From Elusimicrobia bacterium RIFOXYA2_FULL_47_53 (GTDB taxonomy: Bacteria > Elusimicrobiota > Endomicrobiia > Endomicrobiales > XYA2-FULL-47-53), in contig MGVE01000006.1 of NCBI GenBank assembly GCA_001800315.1, forward strand, positions 62,001-126,000: 64,000 nt of DNA. Direction: 5' to 3'. A model generated the notes under the pieces. The model saw only the letters and a program-made list of their open reading frames with translations. It was not told where the DNA came from and did not search any database. Every line of letters begins with the position of its first letter. Positions within the stretch are counted from its first letter, which is position 1. A program made the translations under genes and the position numbers. Below are positions 9,613 to 20,000 of this stretch, piece by piece.

Positions 9613-12600
9613 CTTGCCACCACTACGGTGCCGTTATAAATCCTGTCTCCGCATCTTACCTGATAAATATATATTCCGGGCACAACCCTGTTTCCGGAAT
9701 CGTCCGTCCCCGGCCAAATGAGCCAGTAATCGGTTTTCGCCGACATTCTCGCGGCCCGGCTGCCGGAAAGCTCGTAAATATAGCCTTCAACGGGGTCAAG
9801 GCCCGGATTTTCAAATGTGTAGTTTAGTTCGTCGTTGACGCCGTCGCTGTTAGGCGTTATTATTTTTGGCCATACGGAAAGCGTGTTAAACTCGGTTGAC
9901 CTGGATACCGTCCGGAGCTGATACAACCCCGTATGCACGGAATCCACCGTTACCGAGCCGTCCGCGCTCTCGCCTCCCAGGAAAACCCACTCCACCCCGT
10001 TAAACCAAAAAACTCCGGTCGTCAGTGTTTCCGAGCCGGGGGCGCGGCGCTGACGCGCCGCGGAGAGCGCGGAATATTTAAACGAAAATTTCACGGATTT
10101 TGAAAATTTATAGCCCGGCAGTTCCCCCGACGCGCCAACGGCTTTGACCGAATAGGCAGCCAGCACCGAGCCTGTTTCAAGGTCGTTGTGCCTTTCAATA
10201 TTTAACTGCACCTCGGGGGAAATAGACTCAACGGGTATTTCCACCGTAAGCGACTTGTCGGCGGGGTACAAAAGATAAGTATTTTCGGAACCGGCTTTGA
10301 ATATTTTTGAAGGCTGGCTCTCGGTGCCCCAGGCGTTAAACGCCTTTACCATGTAAAAAAAACTTCTGCCGTACACATCATCGTCGGACCAGGAGAGCGT
10401 TGCCGCGCCAAGCGTGGCTGCAGCCGTCGCGGTGAAAAGGCTGTCAAAATCGTAAGATCTGTAAACCCTGTAGCCGGAAAGATTGCCGAGCGCCGTTCCG
10501 TCCTCGTTTTTCGTCACGGCTTCCCAGGAGAGAACCGCTTTTTTCTTATCGGCGCTGACCGCAATGGCAAACCCCGAAGGGGCGAGCGGTTTCGCGAATT
10601 CAACGACAACAAAACTTCTGTCGGCGGACTGCGCGGTGAGACTGTCCGTTCCGGCCGCGTAAACTCTCCAATAGTAAGTCGCGCCGATGACAAGGTCTTC
10701 GGTGAAGGTGTAGGCCGCCGAGGTTAAGGAGTTTATTTCGGTTCTTGAGGTGAAGTCCGGGCTTCTTGAATACCACAGCGAATAGGTCACGCCTTCTCCG
10801 GGGTCGGGATCGCTTGTTTGATTCCACAAAAGCTGCGGTTTTGTTGTTCCCACGGCCGCTTTGTCGGCAGGAGAGTTTAAACTGAAAGCCGCCGGCGCCT
10901 CGGCCAAAGCGTTTATATAAAAACTGAATGTCTGAGAGGAATTCCTCTCGTTGTTCCAGCTGTCAACGGCCCTGGCGTACCAGAAGTACTGAGCGTTTTC
11001 CTCCAGAGAGGAAAGCGCGTAATTCGCGGCCGTCAGCCCGGCGGAAGATATGGCGGCGGAGAAATCGGAATTCCGCGAATATATGAAAGTGTAGGTAAAA
11101 TTATCCGATTCCGGGTCGGAGGCCGCCTGCCAGGAAAGCAGGGGCGAAGCGGTGCTGATTATTCCCGAAGAGGACAGCAGGCTGAAGCTTGAAGGCGGCT
11201 GGTTGGCCGCGGTAAAATACCATGTTGAATTTGAAAACCGCTGGCCGCTTATCTGCGAAGCAGCGAGAACCTTCCAGTAATAGGTGGCCCCGTTCTCAAG
11301 ATTGGAAGTAAGAGAATATGAAGATACGCTTATTCCGGCAACCTGGGACTGAACCGAAAAATCCTGATAGGTGGAATAAAACAAAGTATAGGATGCCACA
11401 TAGTCGCCGGGATCGGGATCGCTCGTATCACCCCAGTCAAAAATGGGGTTCAGATAAGCCGATGCTGAGCTGTTGGCGGGAGCAACCAGCTCAAAAGCCG
11501 CCGGCGGTTCGGCTATAGCGTTGATAAATATTTTAAACGACTGGTTTGAGGCTCTGGTATTTGAAAGGTAATCGTAGGCCTCAACTTTCCAGTAGTATGT
11601 CGCGTTCTCGTTTAAGGGAGAGGCTGTATAACCGGTGTTGAGAAGTCCCGCGGAAGACGAGTATACCGAGAAATCCTGGGCGGTGGAAACAAAGATATTA
11701 TAGCGAACCGTATCGCCGTCGGGATCCACGGCGGTTTCCCAGGTAAATACCGGGGACTGGGTGCTTACAATTCCAGAGGAACTAAGTAAATTGAATGCCG
11801 AGGGCGGCGCCTCAACGGCATTGACAAAAAATGACCTGATAGCCGTGAAAGTGTCAAGCGGCGTAAGGTCTATGGCATGGACCTGCCAGTAGTAGGAAAC
11901 GGCTTCGCTAAGCTCCGGAAGTTTGTAGTAAGTTGCCCCTATGCCGTCAATGCGGTGGTACTCCGCGGCGTCTAAGAGCGTCGGGTCGCTGGAAGAATAA
12001 ATAACGGTATAACTGAAGCTGTCGCCGGGATCCGGGTCGGAACTCGCCTGCCAGGCAAGCGTCGGAGTGGATATTAAGACCATCTCGCCGTTCGCCGGAG
12101 CGGTCTGCGCGAAAGCGGCCGGCGCTTCGGGAGAAGCGTTTATCTCAAAAACTCCCGTTGAAGCGCTCTGGGTCTGCATGGAAGTAAAGTCAACGGAAAA
12201 TACTTTCCAGTAATAGGTCGCGTTCTCTATAAGGTTAAAAGTAACCTGATACTGAATATCCGCGACCGAAGGCACCGTCGTGGTCGTCTCCAGGGAAAAA
12301 TTCGGGTTTGTGGAAAAGAATACCGTGTAGGTTATAAGTTCATTGGGGTCCGGGTCGGTCGCGGCGGCCCACTGAAGGTTTGGTTGAAGCCCGCCGAAAA
12401 TCTGATTGTTTATGGGAGAAGCCAGAGCGCAGCTGGACGGAGGCTCGCTGGAAGCGTTTACGATAAACCTTCTGTCGGCCTGCGTTGGATAACTTAAAGA
12501 GTAAAGCCCCTCCGAATCCATGGCTTTGACTCTCCAGTAATAGGTTGTATTTTCGGATAAGGGCGGCGTTACCCAGGAATCCGACGCATGGCTGTCTTTC

Positions 12601-13247
12601 GTGATCTTGTTGACGAACAAAATATCGGTTGAAACTTCAATAGTGTAAGATGATATAAAATCGCCGTAGTTTGCGTCGCTGCTTCCGCAGGACGGCGCGC
12701 CCCAGGTCAGCGTCGGGGTTGAGGTATAAACTATCTGGCCGTACATCAGGTTATTTACATTTACATTGCCGGGATTGGTGTTATAGGGGGACGAGAACGG
12801 CTCGGGAGAAGAGGTGTCAAGGCCCGACCAGTTTATTCCGTCCGTGGACGACTTTACGGCGAAAAAGTAATTTACTCCGTCTACAAGCCCGGTAACGGTA
12901 AAATTCACGGGCTCGCCGCCGCCAACTCCGGAGGTTGAAACGGAAATATTATATGGCGCCGAATTAATTGATGAGTTTGAGTTCCAGTCGCCTTCCGAAA
13001 TAATCGGGGTATAGGTTGACATCCGGATGTTGTAAAACGCCGCGGCGGTGCTTGAGGCGGTATCATAGGGCGCGGTCCAGGAAAGAACCAGGTGCCTGAA
13101 ACCTCCGGACGCGATTTTCAGGTTTGTGACGGCATCAGGCGCGCCGTAGGACCGTGAAGCGGCAAAAATGGCGGCCAGCAGGAAAAGCCCGGCTCCCCTG
13201 GCGATTTCGCGCAATAATCCTGAGTGTTTTGCCTTATTTATGCCCAT
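9609..13247 (-). CDS. Secreted FN3-type repeat protein with C-terminal gliding/FlgD-type domain
   Basis: Signal-peptide-like N-terminus; ~100-aa repeats PxFxWxxASDPDPGDxxxYTxxYSxxxDFS...YYWxVxAxD; C-terminal NTLSVWPKIITPNSDGVNDELNYTFENPG...WPGTDDSGNRVVPGIYIYQVRCGDRIYNGTVVVAR. The stop of this ORF overlaps the start of the downstream ORF by 4 nt. Confidence 0.85.
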   Translation of the reverse strand: MGINKAKHSGLLREIARGAGLFLLAAIFAASRSYGAPDAVTNLKIASGGFRHLVLSWTAPYDTASSTAAAFYNIRMSTYTPIISEGDWNSNSSINSAPYNISVSTSGVGGGEPVNFTVTGLVDGVNYFFAVKSSTDGINWSGLDTSSPEPFSSPYNTNPGNVNVNNLMYGQIVYTSTPTLTWGAPSCGSSDANYGDFISSYTIEVSTDILFVNKITKDSHASDSWVTPPLSENTTYYWRVKAMDSEGLYSLSYPTQADRRFIVNASSEPPSSCALASPINNQIFGGLQPNLQWAAATDPDPNELITYTVFFSTNPNFSLETTTTVPSVADIQYQVTFNLIENATYYWKVFSVDFTSMQTQSASTGVFEINASPEAPAAFAQTAPANGEMVLISTPTLAWQASSDPDPGDSFSYTVIYSSSDPTLLDAAEYHRIDGIGATYYKLPELSEAVSYYWQVHAIDLTPLDTFTAIRSFFVNAVEAPPSAFNLLSSSGIVSTQSPVFTWETAVDPDGDTVRYNIFVSTAQDFSVYSSSAGLLNTGYTASPLNENATYYWKVEAYDYLSNTRASNQSFKIFINAIAEPPAAFELVAPANSSASAYLNPIFDWGDTSDPDPGDYVASYTLFYSTYQDFSVQSQVAGISVSSYSLTSNLENGATYYWKVLAASQISGQRFSNSTWYFTAANQPPSSFSLLSSSGIISTASPLLSWQAASDPESDNFTYTFIYSRNSDFSAAISSAGLTAANYALSSLEENAQYFWYARAVDSWNNERNSSQTFSFYINALAEAPAAFSLNSPADKAAVGTTKPQLLWNQTSDPDPGEGVTYSLWYSRSPDFTSRTEINSLTSAAYTFTEDLVIGATYYWRVYAAGTDSLTAQSADRSFVVVEFAKPLAPSGFAIAVSADKKKAVLSWEAVTKNEDGTALGNLSGYRVYRSYDFDSLFTATAAATLGAATLSWSDDDVYGRSFFYMVKAFNAWGTESQPSKIFKAGSENTYLLYPADKSLTVEIPVESISPEVQLNIERHNDLETGSVLAAYSVKAVGASGELPGYKFSKSVKFSFKYSALSAARQRRAPGSETLTTGVFWFNGVEWVFLGGESADGSVTVDSVHTGLYQLRTVSRSTEFNTLSVWPKIITPNSDGVNDELNYTFENPGLDPVEGYIYELSGSRAARMSAKTDYWLIWPGTDDSGNRVVPGIYIYQVRCGDRIYNGTVVVAR

Positions 13248-13267
13248 TTTTGGCGTTGCCGCCCCTT

Positions 13268-16200
13268 TTATTTCGTTTCGTTTTTATTTTTATCTCCGGT
13301 ATTTATTTCTATCACCGGCTGGTGCAGATTTCTCCAGAATTTAGACATAACCCGCGACAAGGCTATTTTGTCGGACTCCGAATCGCTTCTAAAGGCGTGG
13401 GCCGCGTCTGTAATTTCAGGAGGCAGAATGACCGTGTCGGAGGCCTCCATATTGACTGCCGACGGAACCGTTTCCGTTCTTCCGGATTTATCCAGCTCTT
13501 CTCTGAGCGATATGCTTTCGTCCACTTTTTTAAGAAACTCGCTCTGCAGCTCCTCATATTTTGTTCTTAATTTGGCAAGATCTTCCCTTCTGGCCTTAGC
13601 GTCGTTCTCTGTGTCTCTTATTCTGGCAAGCAGATCATTCTTCTCGGTATCCGTTAAGCCGTGCGTCGCGAGCCTTTTCTCAAGCTCTTCTCTTAAGGCC
13701 TTCTCGCGCGTCGCGGCGTCGTGCGTCTCGGCAAGCTGCCTGGCAAGCTCGCTGGCGGCTTTCTCTTTTTCCAAAAGGGACTTATTCCACTCCGAACGCT
13801 CCAGATTAAGCTGCTGTTCCAGAGCCGCGAGTTCATCCTGCATGCTCCTGCGAACCGCGGAAACCTCGTCTTTAAGAACTTTCGTAAGCTGCCATTTATC
13901 GTCTTCCAGCTTTGACAAATCCTGCCTGTATTTAGTCTCAAGCTCCTGCCTGAGCTGGCTTTCAAAAGTCGCGCGCGCGGCCCTTATCTGGGAAAGCTCC
14001 TCTTCCCTCTGGCTGATAATTTCCTTGAGCTCCTCTCTTTCCTCGCGGGCTCTCTGGTCTAAATTGAGAAAATCCTCGCGCGCCTTGTTCTCCGAATTGA
14101 GTTTCTCTATTTTCATTCTCTCTATCTCCCGGGCTCCGGAGGCTATTTCAGCTTTCATGCCCGCTATGCTTTCCTTGAGCTGCGCGGCGGACGAGGCAAA
14201 GGCTTTTTCCTTCTCGGCCAGAAGAGCGTCTTTCCTGAGGATTTCGTTTTTGCCGTTTTCGGCGGCTTCCCTGGCGCTTCTTTCGGCGGTTTCCAGTTTC
14301 TGCTGAATTCTTGAAATCTCTTCTTTGTGAAGCGATTCTCTGCGTTCTATTTCCAGCGCGTTGTCCTTGAGTTTGAACGCGAGCTCGTTTCTTGACTTCT
14401 CCATTTCCTGTCTGTGAGCTGCCGCGTCGGCGGAATGTTTTTTTACTTCGTTTTCAAGGTTCTGCCTGATAAATTCCGCCGCCCTCTTTTCATCCGCAAG
14501 TTTTTCCTGGGCCGCCTTCAGAGCCTTATCGGACTCGGAAACCGCAAGGAGTTTTTCTTCCCTGAGAGCCGCTATCTGGGCGTCTTTCTCGCGCAGAAGC
14601 CTTTCTCTTTCTTCTTTAAGGTTTAATATCTGCCCTTTTATGGATTCAATTTCTTTTGAGTGCGCCGCGCCCAACAGGGCCTTTTCCTGCTCGGCGGCGG
14701 ACTTTACTGAAGCTAATTCCTTTAAGGCCTCTTCCAGCCTGCGGCCGTTACTGAGAATGGCTGCGGCCTGCTCGCTGTTTTTGTTTTTTAATTCAGCAAG
14801 CGAGTTTTCGTACTGGCCGAGCGCCAGCTTTAAGCCCCGTTCCTTTTCAACAAGCTGAGAAACGGCTTCTTCCTTTTCGGCCAATTTTGCCTTAAAAGCG
14901 TTGAGCGAGGCCAGGTGCTCATTTTCTTTCTGAGCCAGGCGGGCGGCCGCTGATTTTTCATTTTCAGCCGAGCGCTCGCGTTCTTTTACAAGCTCCTGGT
15001 TTTTGGCGTCAAGCAGAACCTGAGCCTGAGCGGCTTTGCCCTCAAGGGCATTCTCTTTAACCTTAAATTCCATTTCCTTTTCCCTGAAACTCTTTATGTC
15101 TCTGTCCCTGGATTCAATCTGCGAGGACAGCCAGGCGATTTTTGACTCTTTCTCAAGCAGCGCCTCTTTGGCCGCGTCAAGCCTGGCGACCAGCTCGCTT
15201 TCCCTGTTTTTTAACGCTCTTTCCTTCTCGTGCCACGCTCTTATTTCGTTGTCGCGCGCTCCTATCTGAGCATTAAGATTTTTGATCTCGCCCTCTTTCT
15301 GGGCTATCACCTGGGCAAGCGCCCTTTCTTTTTCCGCGTACATGTCTTTCTCGCGGGCGAGCTCTCCGTTTTTAACCTCAATTCTGGAATTCATTTCGGA
15401 AAGTTTTTGCTCGTACCTGCCAGCCTCAAGCTTAAATTCTCTTTCCTTCTCGCGCCATGAAGAAATTTCCGACTCCTTCGCTTTTATGGCGTCAGCAAGC
15501 TGCGCGCGTTCCAGCTCAAACTGTTTCTGCGCGTGGGCCGAGGCCGCGCGGCCGGATTCCAGAGCCGCCGCGGAGGCGCTGATTTTTTCCTCAAGGTCGC
15601 GCAGTTTATGCTCGTACCTGAAAATGGTTGTCTTGTACTCGCGCTCCTTTTCCAGAAGCCCCTTTATCTCGCCGTCTTTCTCCTGCAGTTTGGAATTAAC
15701 CGCGGCGATCCCGGAGTTGAACTCGGTTTCCTTCTGCGATATCTCGCGCAGGGTTTCCTGTTCCTTGGCTTTAAGCCTCTCCTCGTGCATCCTTGCCAGC
15801 GACGACAACTCCATATCCTTTTTGTCTATCGCCTGCTTTAATTCTGTTTCTTTTTCCCTGGCGGCATTTTTAACAAGGTTAAGCTCTTCTTCTCTGGACC
15901 TGGTTGTGACTTCCCACTGCTGCCTTTCCCTCTGGGCCTGCTCTTTGACAAGGAGCATTTCCTTGAGCGTTTTTTCCTGCTCGGCCTTGGCTCTCGCCTG
16001 ATAAAGGGCGAACTGTGTTTTTAAAAGGAAGAACTCCTTTTCTTTGTTTTCAAACTGCGCCCCGATGCCTGATTTTTCCGCTCTCATTTTTTCCAGCAGC
16101 TGGCGCATCTGGTCAATTTTTTCTTTTTCCTGGCGGTTCTGCGTGACGATCATGGCCTGCTGGGCCTTGATGCCAAGGTACTCTTTGTCCCTGGCTTCCA

Positions 16201-17002
16201 GTTTGGCAAGAAGATTTTCTTTCTCCTGCTCTCTGACGGCGTTCATGTCCTTGAGCTCTCTTTTAAATGATTCTCTTTCGCTCTCGGCGTGAAGGATCCT
16301 TTTTTCAAGAGCATCGCGCTCCGAAGACAGAGCTTTTTCAAATTCTTTGTTGAGCTTACCTATCTCTTCATCTTTATTTTTCAGCGCCTGCGCCCAGCCG
16401 AGTTTCTCCTCATGCCAGCGCCTTTCCAGCTCTTTAAGACGCAGTTCAAAGTGGGTTTCAAGCTCTTTTTCCTGACCTTCCCGCTGGCTGAGCTGGGTGC
16501 GCAGCGTTTCAACCCAGGTCTGCCTCTCGGAGGCAAGCCTCTGCTCCATGTCCTTTATCTGCGATTCGTATTTTGTAATGGAATCCTGGAGTTCCTGTTC
16601 CCTTTTTTCGCGGCGCAGGCGATCCTGAATATCCTTTAGCGATTCTTCAACTTTTGAGGCCAGCGCTTCTTCTTCCTTGGCCCTGACTGTCTGGAGCAAA
16701 AGCTTCTCGCGCTCTTCCTGGAGCTGGCGCTGAAGCCCGGATATCTGAGCGTCCATCTGTTTGCGCATCTCTTCAAGTTCCGAAGAGCTGGCTCCGTGAG
16801 CCTCAACCTGAAGCTCGGACTGCGCGGCCTGTCTTTCCGGTGTTCTGACGGGAGGCATCATTGGAGCGGCCGTCGGAAATTTAGGCGCGGCCTTGGGCCC
16901 CGCCAGAGGGGGCAGGGGAAGTTTAGCGCCCTGATTTGGTTTCGGCGGAAATTTGCCCTGGGGGAGCGGCGGCGGCAGCTTCGGTTTCTTTTCGTCAGTC
17001 AT
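13268..17002 (-). CDS. Very long coiled-coil protein with Pro-rich N-terminus
   Basis: 1244 aa; N-terminus MTDEKKPKLPPPLPQGKFPPKPNQGAKLPLPPLAGPK; the rest is nearly continuous heptad sequence rich in K/E/L/A/Q; no signal peptide seen. Confidence 0.85.
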   Translation of the reverse strand: MTDEKKPKLPPPLPQGKFPPKPNQGAKLPLPPLAGPKAAPKFPTAAPMMPPVRTPERQAAQSELQVEAHGASSSELEEMRKQMDAQISGLQRQLQEEREKLLLQTVRAKEEEALASKVEESLKDIQDRLRREKREQELQDSITKYESQIKDMEQRLASERQTWVETLRTQLSQREGQEKELETHFELRLKELERRWHEEKLGWAQALKNKDEEIGKLNKEFEKALSSERDALEKRILHAESERESFKRELKDMNAVREQEKENLLAKLEARDKEYLGIKAQQAMIVTQNRQEKEKIDQMRQLLEKMRAEKSGIGAQFENKEKEFFLLKTQFALYQARAKAEQEKTLKEMLLVKEQAQRERQQWEVTTRSREEELNLVKNAAREKETELKQAIDKKDMELSSLARMHEERLKAKEQETLREISQKETEFNSGIAAVNSKLQEKDGEIKGLLEKEREYKTTIFRYEHKLRDLEEKISASAAALESGRAASAHAQKQFELERAQLADAIKAKESEISSWREKEREFKLEAGRYEQKLSEMNSRIEVKNGELAREKDMYAEKERALAQVIAQKEGEIKNLNAQIGARDNEIRAWHEKERALKNRESELVARLDAAKEALLEKESKIAWLSSQIESRDRDIKSFREKEMEFKVKENALEGKAAQAQVLLDAKNQELVKERERSAENEKSAAARLAQKENEHLASLNAFKAKLAEKEEAVSQLVEKERGLKLALGQYENSLAELKNKNSEQAAAILSNGRRLEEALKELASVKSAAEQEKALLGAAHSKEIESIKGQILNLKEERERLLREKDAQIAALREEKLLAVSESDKALKAAQEKLADEKRAAEFIRQNLENEVKKHSADAAAHRQEMEKSRNELAFKLKDNALEIERRESLHKEEISRIQQKLETAERSAREAAENGKNEILRKDALLAEKEKAFASSAAQLKESIAGMKAEIASGAREIERMKIEKLNSENKAREDFLNLDQRAREEREELKEIISQREEELSQIRAARATFESQLRQELETKYRQDLSKLEDDKWQLTKVLKDEVSAVRRSMQDELAALEQQLNLERSEWNKSLLEKEKAASELARQLAETHDAATREKALREELEKRLATHGLTDTEKNDLLARIRDTENDAKARREDLAKLRTKYEELQSEFLKKVDESISLREELDKSGRTETVPSAVNMEASDTVILPPEITDAAHAFRSDSESDKIALSRVMSKFWRNLHQPVIEINTGDKNKNETK

Positions 17003-17045
17003 TTTCTTTTCCTCCTGTAGTTTTATATATTTTTATTACCTTTAC

Positions 17046-20000
17046 TTAAATTAATGACTCAAGCCATTCCTTTAGCTGTTCATTTTGCGGTTCCAGCTCA
17101 TAGGCTCTCTGCGCCATCTTTCTGGCTCCCGCTTTGTCTCCCGTGTTCCAGCAGCACAAAGACAGATACTGGTAGGCTCCGGCGAAATTCGGCCTGAACT
17201 TAACTATTTTATTGAGTTCTCTCGTCGCGGCCTCATACTCCCCTTTGTTGAACAGCTCAAGGGCAGACTCAAACAGCACGGAGAGCTTATCGGAGCTTTT
17301 TATCTCAAGAGAAATATTCTTTGAGGAGATGCGCCGCCTTAAAGCCTCGGCTTTTTCCTTAAGGCCGGAAACCAATTCCTGTGTTTTGTCGCGCTCCAGG
17401 GTAAGCGCTCCTTCTTTATAATTCATAAGCCTTGAGAGATTTTCCACCTGGCTCTGTTTGGCTTTTAAAACCTTTTCAAAAGTTTCGTTAACGGCCCTGA
17501 GTTCAATTTCAAGTTTCTCCACGCCGGCTTCCACCGACCCGGCGGCCTCAACGAGAGCGGTCTGCCTGCCGTTTTGCTCTTCCTTCCATTCTTTTTCTTT
17601 TTTCTCAAGTTCGGACCTTATGCCGGCGAGTTCCGAGCGAAGCTTTTCAACTTCTTCGTTCCTGGCCGGGACTTCTTTTCCGTACTGCTGTTCCAGCAGC
17701 TCTATTTCACCGGAAAGCACAGCGATTATCTTGTCGGTTTCTTCCTTGCGGCGTTTGGTCTCCGAGGCCAGCCTGTCTTCTCTCATCGCGAGCCTGATTT
17801 TAAGCGTATTAATCTCTTCTTCCCTGGAACTCAGCTTTATCGCCCAGGTCTCCCTGGTTTCGGAAAGGTTTCTCTGCAAAGCCGCAAGCTGGTCCGAGAG
17901 CTTTCTGTGAAGCTTGCGGGACTCGCGTTCAGCCCTGTTTTTCTCGGACTGAACCGCGGTGTCTTTAAGGGCAGCGTCCAGCTTAACGCGCTCAATTTCT
18001 CTTTCTATATCTTTTCTGTCTTTTTCTATTCTCAGTATTTCATCTTTAATTTTCTTTTCCAGGAAAGCTCTCTCGGAAGACAGCTTTTCTCTGGCTTCAG
18101 TAAAATCGCGCTCATAGCGTTTTAATATCTCCTGTTTTTCCTCTTCGGTTTTTACGGCCTCGGCGCGCAGAGCGGAAAGCATTTTATCCTTTTCATCAGC
18201 CTGTGCTTTCAGCCTTGACTCGGCTTTGGCTATGTCCTGCTCGGTATCCGCGATCTTTGCCTCAAGCGCCATTTTTTCTTCTTCCCATTCCGAGAGGCGT
18301 TTTTCCTCTTCAGTTCTGGCTCTTAACTCCCAAAATTCAAGGTTTGATTTGAGCATTGAAAGCTCTTTCTCTTTCGCTTCCCTGGCCTCAAACCATGTTT
18401 TCTGCATATTCTCAAGATTGTTCTTTAATTCGTTAATCTGCGCGCTCATGCTCTTAACAGATTCTTCCCACTCGCGCTTTTTTTCGGCGGCCTCGGCCGA
18501 CATTAGGCCGACCCTGGATTTGTGCTGCTCCTGGAAACGGGCTAACTCGCTTTCCTTCTCCGCGATAACCCGCCTGGCATTCTCTTCTTCCTCGCGGAGC
18601 ATCTGGCTTATGTTTTCCAGCTCTTTTATCAATATGGCTTTCTCCGCGGCCAGCTCCGCCTCCCTTTGTTTCCAGGACGCCTCAAGGGATTTTTCCTTTT
18701 CCGCCAGCTCGGCCTGCAGGGAGATCAGCTCTTTTTCCTTTGCGCGCAGCTGTTCATGGGACTCAACCTGCAGATCTCTGAGTTTTTCGTCCAGCTCCGC
18801 CTTCTGCTTCTCAAGTTTGAATTTCTCTTCGGTAAACAGTCTGCTTCCTCTTGCCAGCTCGTCCTCAAGGCTTTTTTCTTTCGCCGCGAACTCACTCTGG
18901 GCCGTGGCAAGCTTTTCGCCCAGGGCCTGCAGTTCAGAATTTCTTTTAGACTTTATTTCTTCTATGGCTTTCGCGGACTGCGAGAGCCTTCTTTCGGCTC
19001 TGTGCTGAAAATTCTCAAGGCTTTTTTCCGCCAGCCCGCGCTGCTCGGAGTAATATTCTTCTCTTTCCTTTATATGTTTTTCAAGCGCTTCTATCTCAAC
19101 GCGCCGCGCGTTTACAAGAACCGGGTATTCACTCTCAATTTTTTCGGTTTTAGCCTGAATTTCCTCTATTTCCCGGTTTATCTGCCTGACGCTTTCCGCC
19201 GCGGCGGCTTTAGCCTCTGACAGTTTTATTTTAATGGCCTCTAAACGGGCCGAGGCCTCATTTTCAAGCTTCCCAAGCTCCTCTTCTTTTTCCAGCTTTG
19301 AAGCGTTGAACTCTGAAATCAGCTTTTGTTTCTCTTCTTCCATGGAATCCGAAGCGGCCTTAAGTTCCGCTCTTGAACGGGACAGTTCCTCCCGGAGCTG
19401 CCTGAGCTGATTCTCGTATTGTTCCTCTTTGGCTGACTGCTCGGAACGCAAAACCTCCAGTTGCTTCGTTTCGGCGAAGAGCTTCTCCTCATAGCCGGTT
19501 TTTACTTTTTGCGAAATCGCCTCAAGCTCGGCGCGTCTGCCGGCGAGCGGCTCAAGGCGCTGCTTAAGTTCCGTTTCTATGGCGGCGAGTTCCGCGGCCA
19601 TTTTATTTTCATTAAGGCTCAGCTTTTCCTTAAGTTCCGAGATCTCCCGGGTTTTTGACTTTGTTTTTCCGTCTATTTCCGATTTTACGGTTTCAAGTTC
19701 TGCCGCAAGAGCCGCAAGCTGTTTTTCGCTTTGAGCCTTTGCCGCGGACAGCTCCTGTTCCTTTATTCCAAGCTCCCTGGCTCCGCCAAGCTCCAAAGCT
19801 TTAAGCTTATTCTCTTCTTCCAGGAGTTCTTTTTCTTTCGCGGCTATTTCTATGCCGAATTTTTCCTGCTGGCGTATATATTCTTTTTCCAGAGACCGTA
19901 TTTCCGAATTTATGGCTTCGGTTCTCAGTGAGAATTCATTTTCAAGTTTTGACTTTTGAGCTTCAAAACCCTCTCTTTCCTTTGATAGCGCGGCCTGGAG

